DNA of 64,000 nt from Chitinophaga sp. Cy-1792 (GTDB lineage: Bacteria; Bacteroidota; Bacteroidia; Chitinophagales; Chitinophagaceae), in assembly GCF_011752935.1 (NCBI RefSeq), contig NZ_VWWO01000002.1, forward strand, positions 806,001 to 870,000, in the 5' to 3' direction. This document shows, in pieces, positions 14,388 through 23,086 of the stretch (the stretch's first letter is position 1; each line of letters opens with the position of its first letter). Made by a program: the position numbers and the translations under genes. Under the pieces are notes generated by a model. The model made no database searches, was not told the DNA's origin, and saw only the letters and a program-made list of their open reading frames with translations.

Positions 14388-16820
14388 TTAAAATCTGAAA
14401 GCTGCGCTGGCAGAGAACCTGCGAGGCATCTGCTGTTCAATGGTAGACCAACCGGTGAAATATTCTTTGTTGGTCAGGTTGTCCAGTTTAACTGCCAGCC
14501 TGTATTTTTTCACATCATAGAAAACAGTGGCGCCAAGAACGGTATATGAAGGCAGGGTAAAGGTACCTGTCACAGCGTTGTTAGTGATCAGGTTTTCGCC
14601 GGCATAGTTACCACCGAAGCCTGCGCCAAGGCCATGAAATTTACCAGAAGGCGCAGTATAGCTGATCCAGAGGTTTGCCAGGTCTGCAGGGCCGGCACCT
14701 TCCGGACGATAGCCCACATTCTTTTTATCACCAGCAACAGTTTTGCTGATATTATGACTATAACCTGCCACGATATTCAGACCACGAATTGGATTGACAA
14801 TACCTTCAAACTCAAAACCCTTGCTGTTTTGTTTGCCATTCTGGGTTTGGTAATTGTAGTTGGTACCATCTGGTGCTGTATAGGATTGCTGCATAGTCAT
14901 ATTGTTTACTGTGATGTCGTAGTAGCTGGCTGTCAGGTTTAATCTACCGTTCAGGAGATTAGTTTTTACACCGCCTTCCCATTGGTTAGCCTGCATTGGT
15001 TTGAACGTAGACCTCAGTTCTGGCAGTGGGGGCTGTGGCTGAGGAGGTGCATTCTGGAAACCATTCATATAGTTACCGAATACGCTCATTTTATCTTTAA
15101 TGACTTCATACACCAGGCCGAATTTAGGAGATAAGGCAAACTGGTTAAATCCACCGTCCTGGGTTTTGGAGATATAATCTTTAAATCCTTTATAGTCGTA
15201 GTAATCAGCGCGCAGACTCGCCATTGCGATGAAGCGGTCCGTGATATTGAGTACATCGGAGATGTAAGCGCTATAAGTATAGTTGTTGCTCTGGCCTTTG
15301 GTAGCATAGATATTACCGGCTTCGGCAATATTACGATCTACGGCCTGTCTGTTCAATGTGCTGTAGGAAGGATCTACCGGCAGCAGGGCATTGAATCTGT
15401 CGAACAGGGTATAGGGAGAGTTGTCATCTGTTTGTTGAATCTGCATGAAATCCAGTCCTATTACAACCCTGTTACGCAGACTACCTATTTTGAAGTCACC
15501 CATAAAGTTTTGCTGAATATCAGTAGAGGTCGTAGTAGAATTCTGGTGATATACGTAGCGGCTCAGGGTGTCGTCATGCGGACCGAGGAACATTACGTAG
15601 GAGTAGTAACCATTAGATTTGCTGGTGTTTTGTGCGATGCTGGTTACAGAGGTCCATTTATCGGAGATCTTGTAAGTGGCAACACCCTGGAGGTTGATGG
15701 TAGGCGTTTTATAAGTGATGTCGTTAGCCGTGAAAGAACGGTTAAAGTCGAAGCCCATTTTCTTGAACTCATCCGGTGTAGTGGCTTCCAGCTTACGGCC
15801 ACGGTTCAGGAATATCATTGGAACGTTGGTAGATTCCATGTTATTGAATACGGCATTAACATTAAAAGTCAATTTATCATTCACACGGTATTTGATACTT
15901 GGTGCGAAGAAAAAGCTTTTGCGTAAGCCGGCATCCTGCCAGGTACCTTCCGTCTGATAGGCCGCGATGGTGCGCAGTACGAGCGATTTGTCCTGATTGA
16001 GCGGTGCATTTACATCACCGGTGATACGACTCAGGCCATAACCCCCACCAGTATAGGAGAACTCACCACCCAGACTATCATAAGGCTTTTTGGTAACGAG
16101 GTTGATCAAACCGCCGAAGGAGATCAGGCTACTGCCGTACAGTGTACCGGATGGGCCTTTGATGATTTCGAGTCCGTCGATGTATGCGGGATCATTTACG
16201 CCATTGGTGAGGCCTGGGATACCGTTGATCATGGTTGGCTGTACAGAGAAGCCACGCAGGGAGTAATAGCCGGCACCGTCGCCAGGGCGGCCGGTAGAGG
16301 ACCATAATTTACTGATACCTGGTACATTCTTCACGATATCATCGAAATTGGTAATTTGTTGTTCTTTGATGAGGCTGCTGCCTACCACAGAATAAACCTG
16401 TGGGTTTTCGATATTGGAGATAGGCAGTTTAGCGATGTATGGAGATTCTTTTGTAGCGAATTTATTCTGTGCCGCGGTGACATTCACTTCTTTGAGTTGT
16501 TTGTCTGATATCTGTATTTTTATTGTTATGTGAGCTGTTTTTCCTGCGGTTACATCAATTTCTTCTTCTTTGGCGGTATATCCCATGATAGATACCTGGA
16601 GGATATATTTTCCTGGTTCGAGTCTTCTGAGGTTGAAGTCACCTTTTATATCTGCCACGGTGCCACGGCCGGTGCCTTTCATCTGGATATTGGCAAAGGA
16701 GCCAGCCTGGCCGTCGCTGGTAACGACGTTACCTTTGATGCTGCCTGTATTATTTTGCGCCATCACTCCTGCCGATAGTACCAGCAGCAGCGTCATAAGG
16801 ATCGATATCTGTCTAAGCAT
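14388..16820 (-). CDS. TonB-dependent siderophore-type receptor
   Basis: The 810-residue product has a signal peptide (to about residue 21, VMAQ), a carboxypeptidase-regulatory-like beta-sandwich (residues ~26-105, GSIKGNVVTSDGQAGSFANIQ), a TonB plug with VPGISKLWSSTGRPGDGAGYYSLRGFSVQPTMINGIPG, and a 22-strand-type barrel ending in PRRFSASAAFRF with the terminal aromatic needed for outer-membrane insertion. The plug and barrel resemble FhuA/FpvA-type siderophore receptors rather than SusC. There are no siderophore synthesis or uptake genes beside it, and no SusD, so it probably takes up an iron chelate made elsewhere. It is monocistronic and ends at a strong terminator. Confidence 0.88.
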   Translation of the reverse strand: MLRQISILMTLLLVLSAGVMAQNNTGSIKGNVVTSDGQAGSFANIQMKGTGRGTVADIKGDFNLRRLEPGKYILQVSIMGYTAKEEEIDVTAGKTAHITIKIQISDKQLKEVNVTAAQNKFATKESPYIAKLPISNIENPQVYSVVGSSLIKEQQITNFDDIVKNVPGISKLWSSTGRPGDGAGYYSLRGFSVQPTMINGIPGLTNGVNDPAYIDGLEIIKGPSGTLYGSSLISFGGLINLVTKKPYDSLGGEFSYTGGGYGLSRITGDVNAPLNQDKSLVLRTIAAYQTEGTWQDAGLRKSFFFAPSIKYRVNDKLTFNVNAVFNNMESTNVPMIFLNRGRKLEATTPDEFKKMGFDFNRSFTANDITYKTPTINLQGVATYKISDKWTSVTSIAQNTSKSNGYYSYVMFLGPHDDTLSRYVYHQNSTTTSTDIQQNFMGDFKIGSLRNRVVIGLDFMQIQQTDDNSPYTLFDRFNALLPVDPSYSTLNRQAVDRNIAEAGNIYATKGQSNNYTYSAYISDVLNITDRFIAMASLRADYYDYKGFKDYISKTQDGGFNQFALSPKFGLVYEVIKDKMSVFGNYMNGFQNAPPQPQPPLPELRSTFKPMQANQWEGGVKTNLLNGRLNLTASYYDITVNNMTMQQSYTAPDGTNYNYQTQNGKQNSKGFEFEGIVNPIRGLNIVAGYSHNISKTVAGDKKNVGYRPEGAGPADLANLWISYTAPSGKFHGLGAGFGGNYAGENLITNNAVTGTFTLPSYTVLGATVFYDVKKYRLAVKLDNLTNKEYFTGWSTIEQQMPRRFSASAAFRF

Positions 16821-16945
16821 CTTACAATATTAAATCTGTAGAAAAAATGAATGGCGCAAATTTCTAATAAGCTGGATAAGTAAAATAATCGTATCAGGAA
16901 AAATAGTTACGCGATGCGGAAGACTTGCGGTGGTGGCTAAATAAA

Positions 16946-16979
16946 AAAACGGCCCGGATGATATCATCCGGGCCGTTTT
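16946..16979. terminator. Perfect palindromic terminator
   Basis: A 34-base perfect palindrome centred on GATATC, with A-run before and T-run after, downstream of the DUF2723 gene. Confidence 0.8.
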
Positions 16980-16998
16980 ATATACTTAATAGTAAGGA

Positions 16999-19900
16999 TT
17001 ACTTCTTGGCAGAGTCCTGTGTATCTACCTGCACAGCACCTTCTGGGAGGGCTGCCGGAGATTTAGGATGGCCGAAGTCCTGCTTCATGCGTTCCATCCA
17101 CTGGATCATTTGCTGAGCAGCCTGTTCGTCGCGCTTCAGGTCTGAAGTCATACGGGTATCAGGCAGCTGTTGGTAGTAGCGTAACTGTTGGTTACAGTCT
17201 TTGATGATCTTGTTGGCGATTTCGTCACCTTTTTTAGCATCACCAGCCTGGTAGAATGCGTAGGCAGTTTGCAGGGAGGTGTAGTTATGCATATTACCAG
17301 GAGAGGTCATTGCATATGGATAGTTTTCATCGAGGATGTTTTTATCCATATAGTTCAGTGCTTTCAGCGCTGAATCTTTCTTACCGATTTCTGACAAGGC
17401 TACGCCCAGTTTAGAGTAAGCCTGGCGCAGGTAGAGCAGCATTTTCCTGTTAGGTTCATCGAAATAGGTACCAGGGATCTGTGCACCACCGAACTGGAAT
17501 TTGTTCATCATGTTATCGTACATCACCGGTGTATTCAGGTTGGTGTCCATACCGATAGGGTCGGTGCTAGGCTGTTTGGCCAGTGGCACGAGTCTGTATG
17601 ACAGGCCATCCGGGCGGAGGTAGTCGTTCAGACCCAGATCAGTAGGGCTGGTGAAGTAGATAGGACGTTTCCAGTTGTTGGTAGCGATGATATCATAAAC
17701 TGCCAGGTCATTTTTCACCAGGTAGTTTTTGCTGATTTTGAATTGTACCTGCGGGAGGATGCGGGCGCTGTCGGCTGCGCTTACCACACCATCTTTCAGC
17801 ATCTGGTCTTTATTAACCGGGATAGACAGCAGGCGGGTAGGCAGGTAGTTTTCAGAGCCACCGTCCTGGGTATTTATCTGTCTGTCATCATTGGCCATAA
17901 ATGCCATGATATCTTTCAGGCTGAAGTATTGATTCTGCGGGATATGTCCGTCATCGAAGAAGCGGATGAAGTTGCGGGTTTCTCCGCGGTATTTATCAGG
18001 CGTCCAGCTCATAGGAACTGCGTCGCTGTTATTAACTTTCATACGTTGCTGATCGATGTACCAGTCAACACCGAGGAGACTGAGGTTGATTACGCGAACA
18101 TCTGTGCGGATGCCTTCTACTTCCTGGGCGTACCAGAGCGGGTAGGTATCGTTGTCACCTACGGTGAAGAGGATGGCATTAGGGGCGCAGGATTCGAGGT
18201 AATCTTTCGCTACGTCTCTTGCTACGGTTTTGGTAGAGCGGTCGTGGTCGTCCCATTCCTGGAAGCCCATAAGCACTGGTACTGCGAGGAGGCAGATAAC
18301 AGTAGCGAGCGCAGGCGCAGAAACACCTTTCATTCTCTTCTGAAGGGCGTTGTAGATACCGAGTACGCCGAGGCCTATCCATATTGCGAAAGCATAGAAG
18401 GAGCCTACATAGGCGTAATCACGTTCACGCGGCTGGTTACCAGCCTGGTTGAGGTATAAAACAATTGCCAGACCTGTAAAGAAGAACAGCAGGGAAACTA
18501 CGAGGGTATCTTTACGATGGTATTTATATTGGAAGAAGAACCCTACGATACCGAGAATAAACGGCAGCATAAACATACGGTTATGTGCCTTATTATTCTG
18601 GAGAGAGTCAGGCATATTGCCCTGGTCGCCGTACATCAGGTTATCCAGGAATGGGATACCGGAGATCCAGTTACCATCGCGTACGTTGCCGTAGCCCTGG
18701 GTATCGTTTTGTTTACCGGCGAAGTTCCACATAAAGTAGCGGAAGTACATAAAATTCACCTGGTACTGGAGGAAGAATTTCACGTTATCGACAAAGGAAG
18801 GTTTTTCGTCCTGTGCGAGTCCGAGCCAGTCGCGATAGAAGTCGGCGTGGCCCTGATCATTGGAGCCGTCCCATACGCGAGGGAAGAGCATCATGTCATC
18901 GGAATTATAGACAGGATCCATTTTTTTACCGGAGACGAAGTAATTTTTATCGCCGCGGGCATAGATGGGACCACCTTCTTTGTATTGGGTAGGGCGGGCA
19001 GTAAACACCTGACCATAGATCAGCGGGAAGTCGCCATACTGTTCACGACCGAGGTAACCTACCAGTGAGATCGGGTTATCTACGTTGTACATATCCACGG
19101 CAGGGTTGGCGGTAGAGCGAACCATGGTGGTTACGTAGGTAGAGTAACCGAGGAGCATGAAGAGGATAAATGCGATAGCTAATTTGCTGGCATGGTAAAC
19201 TTTTCCAGTATTCAGGTTTACACCGAAAGATTTCAGGAGGTAAGGAATAGCGAGGAAGATAGCTGCCAGGATTATTTTCACTATTACTGTACCGGCAGAA
19301 ACGTCGTTGAAGGCCGGGATAATAATGATAGACGCGATCACGATCAGCGGTGCGTAGATACCAAATTTAGGTTTACGGTAGCCGATGATGAGGATGGCGG
19401 TAATGGCGATGAAGTAGAAGGCGAAGCCGCTGAAGAATCCGAGGTGGAGGCTATTCACGAAGAATACGTCCATGTAACCGGAAGCTTTAACGGTGTCCTG
19501 GATGAGGTATTTCTGAACGATACCGGTGATGGCACAACCTACCATGAAAGCCCAGAAGGTTCCCCAGCCGGTAGCTTTGTATTTTTTGAAGTAGTACACC
19601 ATTACCATTGCCGGGATGGTGAGGAGGTTGAGCAGGTGAACGCCGATAGAGAGACCGAGCAGGTAAGCGATCAGTACGATCCAGCGGTCGCCGTATTTTT
19701 CGTCTGCTTCCTGTTCCCATTTGAGGATGGCCCAGAATACGATGGCGGTGAAGAAGGAAGACATAGCATATACCTCACCTTCAACAGCAGAGAACCAGAA
19801 TGAATCAGAAAAGGTATAGGCGAGTGCACCAACGGCGCCGGCGCCCATAATAGCGATCATTTTCTCTTTGGAGATTTCCTCACCGGCTTTTACCATCAGG

Positions 19901-20202
19901 CGACGGGCGAAGTAGGTGATTGTCCAGAAGAGGAACAGGATCGTGAAACCGGAGGCGATGGCCGACATGAAGTTTACACCCAGTGCTGCCTGTGAAGGTT
20001 TCAGCGGAATGGTAAACAGTCTGCCAAGCAACACAAATAACGGTGCTCCGGGAGGGTGGGGGATTTGTACCTTGTACGCACTTGAAATGAACTCGCCGCA
20101 GTCCCACAAACTGCCGGTTGCCTCCATAGTCTTAATGTAAACAATGCAGGCAATGATGCAAATGATCCAGCCTACAATGTTGTTGGTCCTTTTAAAATTC
20201 AT
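16999..20202 (-). CDS. DUF2723-family membrane protein (GT117-type glycosyltransferase-like)
   Basis: The 1067-residue product matches the DUF2723 proteins common in Bacteroidota and related to human TMEM260, a protein O-mannosyltransferase. The N-terminal membrane part begins with a hydrophobic helix, then the family signature TGSLWDCGEFISSAYKVQI and HPPGAPLFVLLGR, with an acidic residue in an outer loop as in GT-C enzymes. About a dozen hydrophobic segments follow to residue ~640, including NQAGNQPRERDYAYVGSFYAF. A soluble C-terminal part contains GDNDTYPLWYAQEVEGIR and helical repeats near the end. A role in glycosylating exported proteins is likely from the family, not proven. It is monocistronic. 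Confidence 0.87.
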   Translation of the reverse strand: MNFKRTNNIVGWIICIIACIVYIKTMEATGSLWDCGEFISSAYKVQIPHPPGAPLFVLLGRLFTIPLKPSQAALGVNFMSAIASGFTILFLFWTITYFARRLMVKAGEEISKEKMIAIMGAGAVGALAYTFSDSFWFSAVEGEVYAMSSFFTAIVFWAILKWEQEADEKYGDRWIVLIAYLLGLSIGVHLLNLLTIPAMVMVYYFKKYKATGWGTFWAFMVGCAITGIVQKYLIQDTVKASGYMDVFFVNSLHLGFFSGFAFYFIAITAILIIGYRKPKFGIYAPLIVIASIIIIPAFNDVSAGTVIVKIILAAIFLAIPYLLKSFGVNLNTGKVYHASKLAIAFILFMLLGYSTYVTTMVRSTANPAVDMYNVDNPISLVGYLGREQYGDFPLIYGQVFTARPTQYKEGGPIYARGDKNYFVSGKKMDPVYNSDDMMLFPRVWDGSNDQGHADFYRDWLGLAQDEKPSFVDNVKFFLQYQVNFMYFRYFMWNFAGKQNDTQGYGNVRDGNWISGIPFLDNLMYGDQGNMPDSLQNNKAHNRMFMLPFILGIVGFFFQYKYHRKDTLVVSLLFFFTGLAIVLYLNQAGNQPRERDYAYVGSFYAFAIWIGLGVLGIYNALQKRMKGVSAPALATVICLLAVPVLMGFQEWDDHDRSTKTVARDVAKDYLESCAPNAILFTVGDNDTYPLWYAQEVEGIRTDVRVINLSLLGVDWYIDQQRMKVNNSDAVPMSWTPDKYRGETRNFIRFFDDGHIPQNQYFSLKDIMAFMANDDRQINTQDGGSENYLPTRLLSIPVNKDQMLKDGVVSAADSARILPQVQFKISKNYLVKNDLAVYDIIATNNWKRPIYFTSPTDLGLNDYLRPDGLSYRLVPLAKQPSTDPIGMDTNLNTPVMYDNMMNKFQFGGAQIPGTYFDEPNRKMLLYLRQAYSKLGVALSEIGKKDSALKALNYMDKNILDENYPYAMTSPGNMHNYTSLQTAYAFYQAGDAKKGDEIANKIIKDCNQQLRYYQQLPDTRMTSDLKRDEQAAQQMIQWMERMKQDFGHPKSPAALPEGAVQVDTQDSAKK

Positions 20203-20621
20203 AAGGTTGTTTTAAGGTCCGACAAAAATAAAAAAAGTAGCAAAATATGCTAATCTGCCGGATAGTTTTAACTTTTTGTAAATATCTTTTTATTTATGAA
20301 TAATTGGTACACAATGGATAAGATTAAATTCTGATTAAAATTCGACTTTTAACCCCGGAACTTCCTCAGCGCGGCATGATGGGTGAAATCCGCAATGCTA
20401 TTGGTTTTCAGAAGATATGGGTCCTGAAGGTCTTCCGGTTAACGCGGGAAAGCGTTGATTTCCGGTAGTTTTCGGGATCGTCTCTGGCAATCCATTGTTT
20501 TTTTGTGAAGCCGCTCATTCGGATGGCGGGAGCTGGCAGGTAAGGTATTGTTTTGACGTAAGCAGTAGTTTAGGGGAGTTGGCCATTTCAGGCATGAACT
20601 CCATAATTATAAGACGGTTGA
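20203..20621. other. Intergenic region, 419 bases
   Basis: Next to the DUF2723 start there is a -7-like TATTTTTG (20223-20230, minus strand) with a poor TTAG 19 bases upstream. A weak stem-loop lies at 20435-20465 (CCGG/CCGG plus AACGC/GCGTT). No gene is supported in this stretch. Confidence 0.5.
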
Positions 20622-21449
20622 TCATTGAAAGATGATTCTGACAGTTTGATAGTAAGACAGTTGCTGGTATCCTGCGGGCTGGGTGAGTTGTTCACGTCTG
20701 AAGCCCTGGAGGCCGAACAGGCCTGCTGCATTTCCTTTATTGATGGCGATTTCCAGGTAACCGGCGGCATTAAAGAGTGCCAGTTTGGTACCTTCGGGAA
20801 CGTCTGCATAAGTTTCGCTGATCTGGCTGATGACCTCATCTCTTCTGAAGAAGATGCGGAACTTCCTGTTTTTGCGTTGAGCGGCGAACTGTTCGCGGGT
20901 GATATTTACGACCACATTTTCGAAGCTGTCGATATGGATGATCTGTCCTTCGATGAAGTCGTCGCCGACGAGTGGCTGCAGGTTGTTTTTTACGACAATC
21001 TGTTGCGTAAGCGGCGCCAGCTCGCCGAGGGCGGCACCCCGGGAAAGTTCGCGTGCGGCGGCGGCCAGCAGTTGTATGATAGCGAAGGTATTGCGTGGTT
21101 CGTCTTTAGCCAGTGGTATTTTGATGACCTTTTCGGGCATCCCTCCGCATATCATGGTCAGGAGGCCGTTATCGGCGCAACCGATATACTGTCCGTTGTG
21201 TTCGGCGACGAGTACGTGATCGGGTCTGCGGTCGAAGAGGTTGATGAGCACGAAGTGGAAGGTTCCCAGGGGGAAATAGGCGAAGGCGCTTTTGCAGATA
21301 TAGGTAGCCTGAGGGAGGTTGAAAGGGGAGATATGGTGGCTGATGTCTGTCACATGACATTCCGGGCAGTATTGCCAGAGCTGCCCTTTGATGGCACCTA
21401 CCAGGTAATCCTGCAAACCAATGTCAGATGTTAATGTAATGATGGACAT
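20622..21449 (-). CDS. SAM hydroxide adenosyltransferase (DUF62 family)
   Basis: The 275-residue product matches the DUF62 family, related to fluorinase and chlorinase, which hydrolyse S-adenosylmethionine to adenosine and methionine. The N-terminal signature ITLTSDIGLQDYLVGAIKGQL holds the conserved Asp residues (D9, D14) that bind SAM. HVTDISHHISPFNLPQATYI and NLFDRRPDHVLVAEHNGQYIGCADNGLL follow, and the C-terminal beta-barrel starts near EGQIIHIDSFENVVVNI. The C-terminal domain is standard for the family. The physiological role is unclear even in characterised members. It is a single gene. Confidence 0.9.
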   Translation of the reverse strand: MSIITLTSDIGLQDYLVGAIKGQLWQYCPECHVTDISHHISPFNLPQATYICKSAFAYFPLGTFHFVLINLFDRRPDHVLVAEHNGQYIGCADNGLLTMICGGMPEKVIKIPLAKDEPRNTFAIIQLLAAAARELSRGAALGELAPLTQQIVVKNNLQPLVGDDFIEGQIIHIDSFENVVVNITREQFAAQRKNRKFRIFFRRDEVISQISETYADVPEGTKLALFNAAGYLEIAINKGNAAGLFGLQGFRREQLTQPAGYQQLSYYQTVRIIFQ

Positions 21450-21498
21450 GCCCTAAAATCTAAATCCCTATCTTCTCAGAAAACGTTATATCGCCTGA

Positions 21499-21556
21499 CT
21501 GTCATGACAGCATGATGGAACTTTTTTGATCGCTACTGTCAAAAAAGGTGCCATCA
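21499..21556. other. Palindrome and stem-loop between DUF62 and SDR genes
   Basis: CTGTCATGACAG (21499-21510) is a 12-base palindrome. Next to it a stem-loop pairs TGATGG (21513-21518) with CCATCA (21551-21556) and CTTTTTTGA (21521-21529) with TCAAAAAAG (21539-21547). It could be an operator or a folded leader for the DUF62 gene. Function not established. Confidence 0.4.
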
Positions 21557-21601
21557 GGGTTGAATTTACAACCTGCATGCAAAGAAAGTCAAAATAATAA
21601 T

Positions 21602-21620
21602 GCGGTGTTAAATTAACCGC
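21602..21620 (-). terminator. Weak terminator downstream of the SDR gene
   Basis: GCGGT/ACCGC stem enclosing an AT-rich loop, about 53 bases past the stop codon and followed on the minus strand by a T-rich tract. Confidence 0.35.
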
Positions 21621-21672
21621 AATTTTAAGTATTTGTACGCACTAACGTTAACGGCTAGAGGCAGATAATTGT

Positions 21673-22485
21673 TTATTGGAGGGGTGAGCCGGGCTCTTTC
21701 CTGAAATGGTTGAATACGATACCGTCGAGGATACCAGGGATTAATTTGCTGAGCAGAACGGTCAGTTTTCCCTGGGTGGTGAGTACGAGGGTACGTTTTC
21801 TTTTGGCGATGGCTTTACCTATTCTGGCGGCAACTTCTTCGGCGCTCATGAGTTTATCTTCGTTGAGCGGTGTTTCGCTTTGTGCCTGTCCGTGTGGATT
21901 GAGGGCGGTATTGCGGATATTGGAGGCGGTGAAGCCAGGGCAAACCCACATCACGTTAACGCCGGTACGAAGATTTTCGGTTCTCAATGCTTCGAGGAAA
22001 CCCTGCATGGCAAATTTGGAGGCGGAGTAACCGGTACGTGCCGGGAGTCCGCGGTAACCGGCAATAGAGGAGACCCCTACGATGGTACCTTTGCTGGCGA
22101 GGATGGCCGGGTAGGCGAATTTAGTGCAATAGACAGTTCCCCAGAAATTGATATCCATCAGGGATTTGAGTACGCTGAGGTCCAGGTCGCGGAAGAGTGC
22201 GCGCATGGAGATACCTGCGTTGTTGATGAGTATATCTATCTTTCCGAACTTAGCGGTTACTGCTTCGATGAACGCCTGGCAGTCGGCCTCGATGCTCACA
22301 TCAGCGACATAGGTAAAGATATCTTTGGTGCCAAGTTCATTCTGCAGCGCTTCGAGCGCAGACTGTTTACGACCACACACGGCAACCTGGGCACCATTAT
22401 GGAGCATTTCTGCTACCAGCGCTTTACCAATACCTGAAGAGCCACCAGTGATGACCACCACTTTGTTCTGAAAGAAATTATTCAT
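21673..22485 (-). CDS. Short-chain dehydrogenase/reductase
   Basis: The 270-residue product is a classical SDR. The cofactor loop TGGSSGIG is at residues 13-20, NNAG at 88-91, and the catalytic Ser140, Tyr153 and Lys157 (YSASK) are all present. The C-terminal extension with KLTVLLSKLIPGILDG is hydrophobic and may dock to a membrane, as in SDRs that act on lipids. The open frame continues upstream to 22581, but the ATG at 22485 begins the normal SDR N-terminus and has a promoter 19 bases upstream, so it is preferred. The substrate is unknown. Confidence 0.9.
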   Translation of the reverse strand: MNNFFQNKVVVITGGSSGIGKALVAEMLHNGAQVAVCGRKQSALEALQNELGTKDIFTYVADVSIEADCQAFIEAVTAKFGKIDILINNAGISMRALFRDLDLSVLKSLMDINFWGTVYCTKFAYPAILASKGTIVGVSSIAGYRGLPARTGYSASKFAMQGFLEALRTENLRTGVNVMWVCPGFTASNIRNTALNPHGQAQSETPLNEDKLMSAEEVAARIGKAIAKRKRTLVLTTQGKLTVLLSKLIPGILDGIVFNHFRKEPGSPLQ

Positions 22486-22503
22486 GCGTAAATTTTTGCG
22501 CCA

Positions 22504-22534
22504 CAAAAATAGGTGAGAAATAAATGTAATGAAA
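22504..22534 (-). promoter_or_regulatory. Promoter of the SDR gene
   Basis: On the minus strand TTTC (22531-22534), 19 bases, then TATTTTTG (22504-22511). Only the last base of the -33 box departs from consensus. Confidence 0.6.
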
Positions 22535-22585
22535 GAGATTGATAAAATTAATTGTTGGAGCCGTTTGGAAAAATTTTTCAAAAAA

Positions 22586-22616
22586 TTTGGCAGGAATGAA
22601 ATTTTTCCTACTTTTG
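22586..22616 (+). promoter_or_regulatory. Promoter of tRNA-Lys
   Basis: TTTG (22586-22589), exactly 19 bases, TACTTTTG (22609-22616): perfect consensus and the same -7 sequence as the tRNA-Cys promoter. Confidence 0.85.
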
Positions 22617-22634
22617 CGCTCCCATCACGGGAAT

Positions 22635-22707
22635 GATTCCGTAGCTCAGTTGGTAGAGCAATACACTTTTAATGTATGGGCCCTGGGTTCGAGTCCCAGC
22701 GGGATCA
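22635..22707 (+). tRNA. tRNA-Lys (anticodon TTT)
   Basis: The 73-base sequence folds into a cloverleaf. Acceptor GATTCCG pairs with CGGGATC (one G-U), the D arm is GCTCAGTTGGTAGAGC, the anticodon arm ATACA-CTTTTAA-TGTAT shows TTT, and the T arm is CTGGGTTCGAGTCCCAG. Discriminator A; CCA not encoded. It is the left neighbour of the restriction-modification region, a common insertion site for islands, though no duplicated 3' end was found. Confidence 0.96.
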
Positions 22708-22713
22708 CAGAAG

Positions 22714-22745
22714 AAGGCTTCAGAACAAATATGTCCTGAAGCCTT
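22714..22745 (+). terminator. Terminator of tRNA-Lys
   Basis: AAGGCTTCAG (22714-22723) pairs with CTGAAGCCTT (22736-22745), followed by a T-run, seven bases after the tRNA. Confidence 0.8.
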
Positions 22746-23086
22746 TTTGTTTAATAGCTATGTTAATAATAAAGCTAGGAGACCCACCTTACAATTTTAC
22801 TAATTCTTCTCTTTCTCCTGTGGCAAGTATGATTTTTTTGACATGCCAGTAAAATTGTTTCTTTTCATTGAAGATCAAGCAACGCAAATCCATCTATTAA
22901 TTAGCGTATTTTTACTATATTAGACAGGATAAGCTGTACATAGTATTAATTGAATAGCAATTCGAACAAGATTGGTATTTTTGAGGATCCTGTTTGATTG
23001 GTGTGACGCATGAAATGATAAGATGGGTAATCATTAAAAATGCTCCTGAATCCAATACAGACCGTAAAATCTTAGATTAAAGAAAG
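22746..23086. other. AT-rich spacer with a 10-bp inverted repeat and the likely hsd promoter
   Basis: ACAATTTTAC (22791-22800) and GTAAAATTGT (22849-22858) are a perfect inverted repeat 48 bases apart, with an inner TGGCA/TGCCA pair (22821-22825, 22844-22848). A consensus -7 box TATTTTTG lies at 22976-22983 without a clear -33 partner, about 100 bases before hsdR. No gene is supported here. Confidence 0.45.

Noticed and set aside
20625..21434. 269-codon open frame opposite the DUF62 gene
   Set aside because: Antisense shadow of a well-recognised family; no features of its own.
22635..23086. tRNA-Lys as a phage or island attachment site
   Set aside because: No repeat of the tRNA 3' end and no integrase were found to the right, so an att site cannot be supported.
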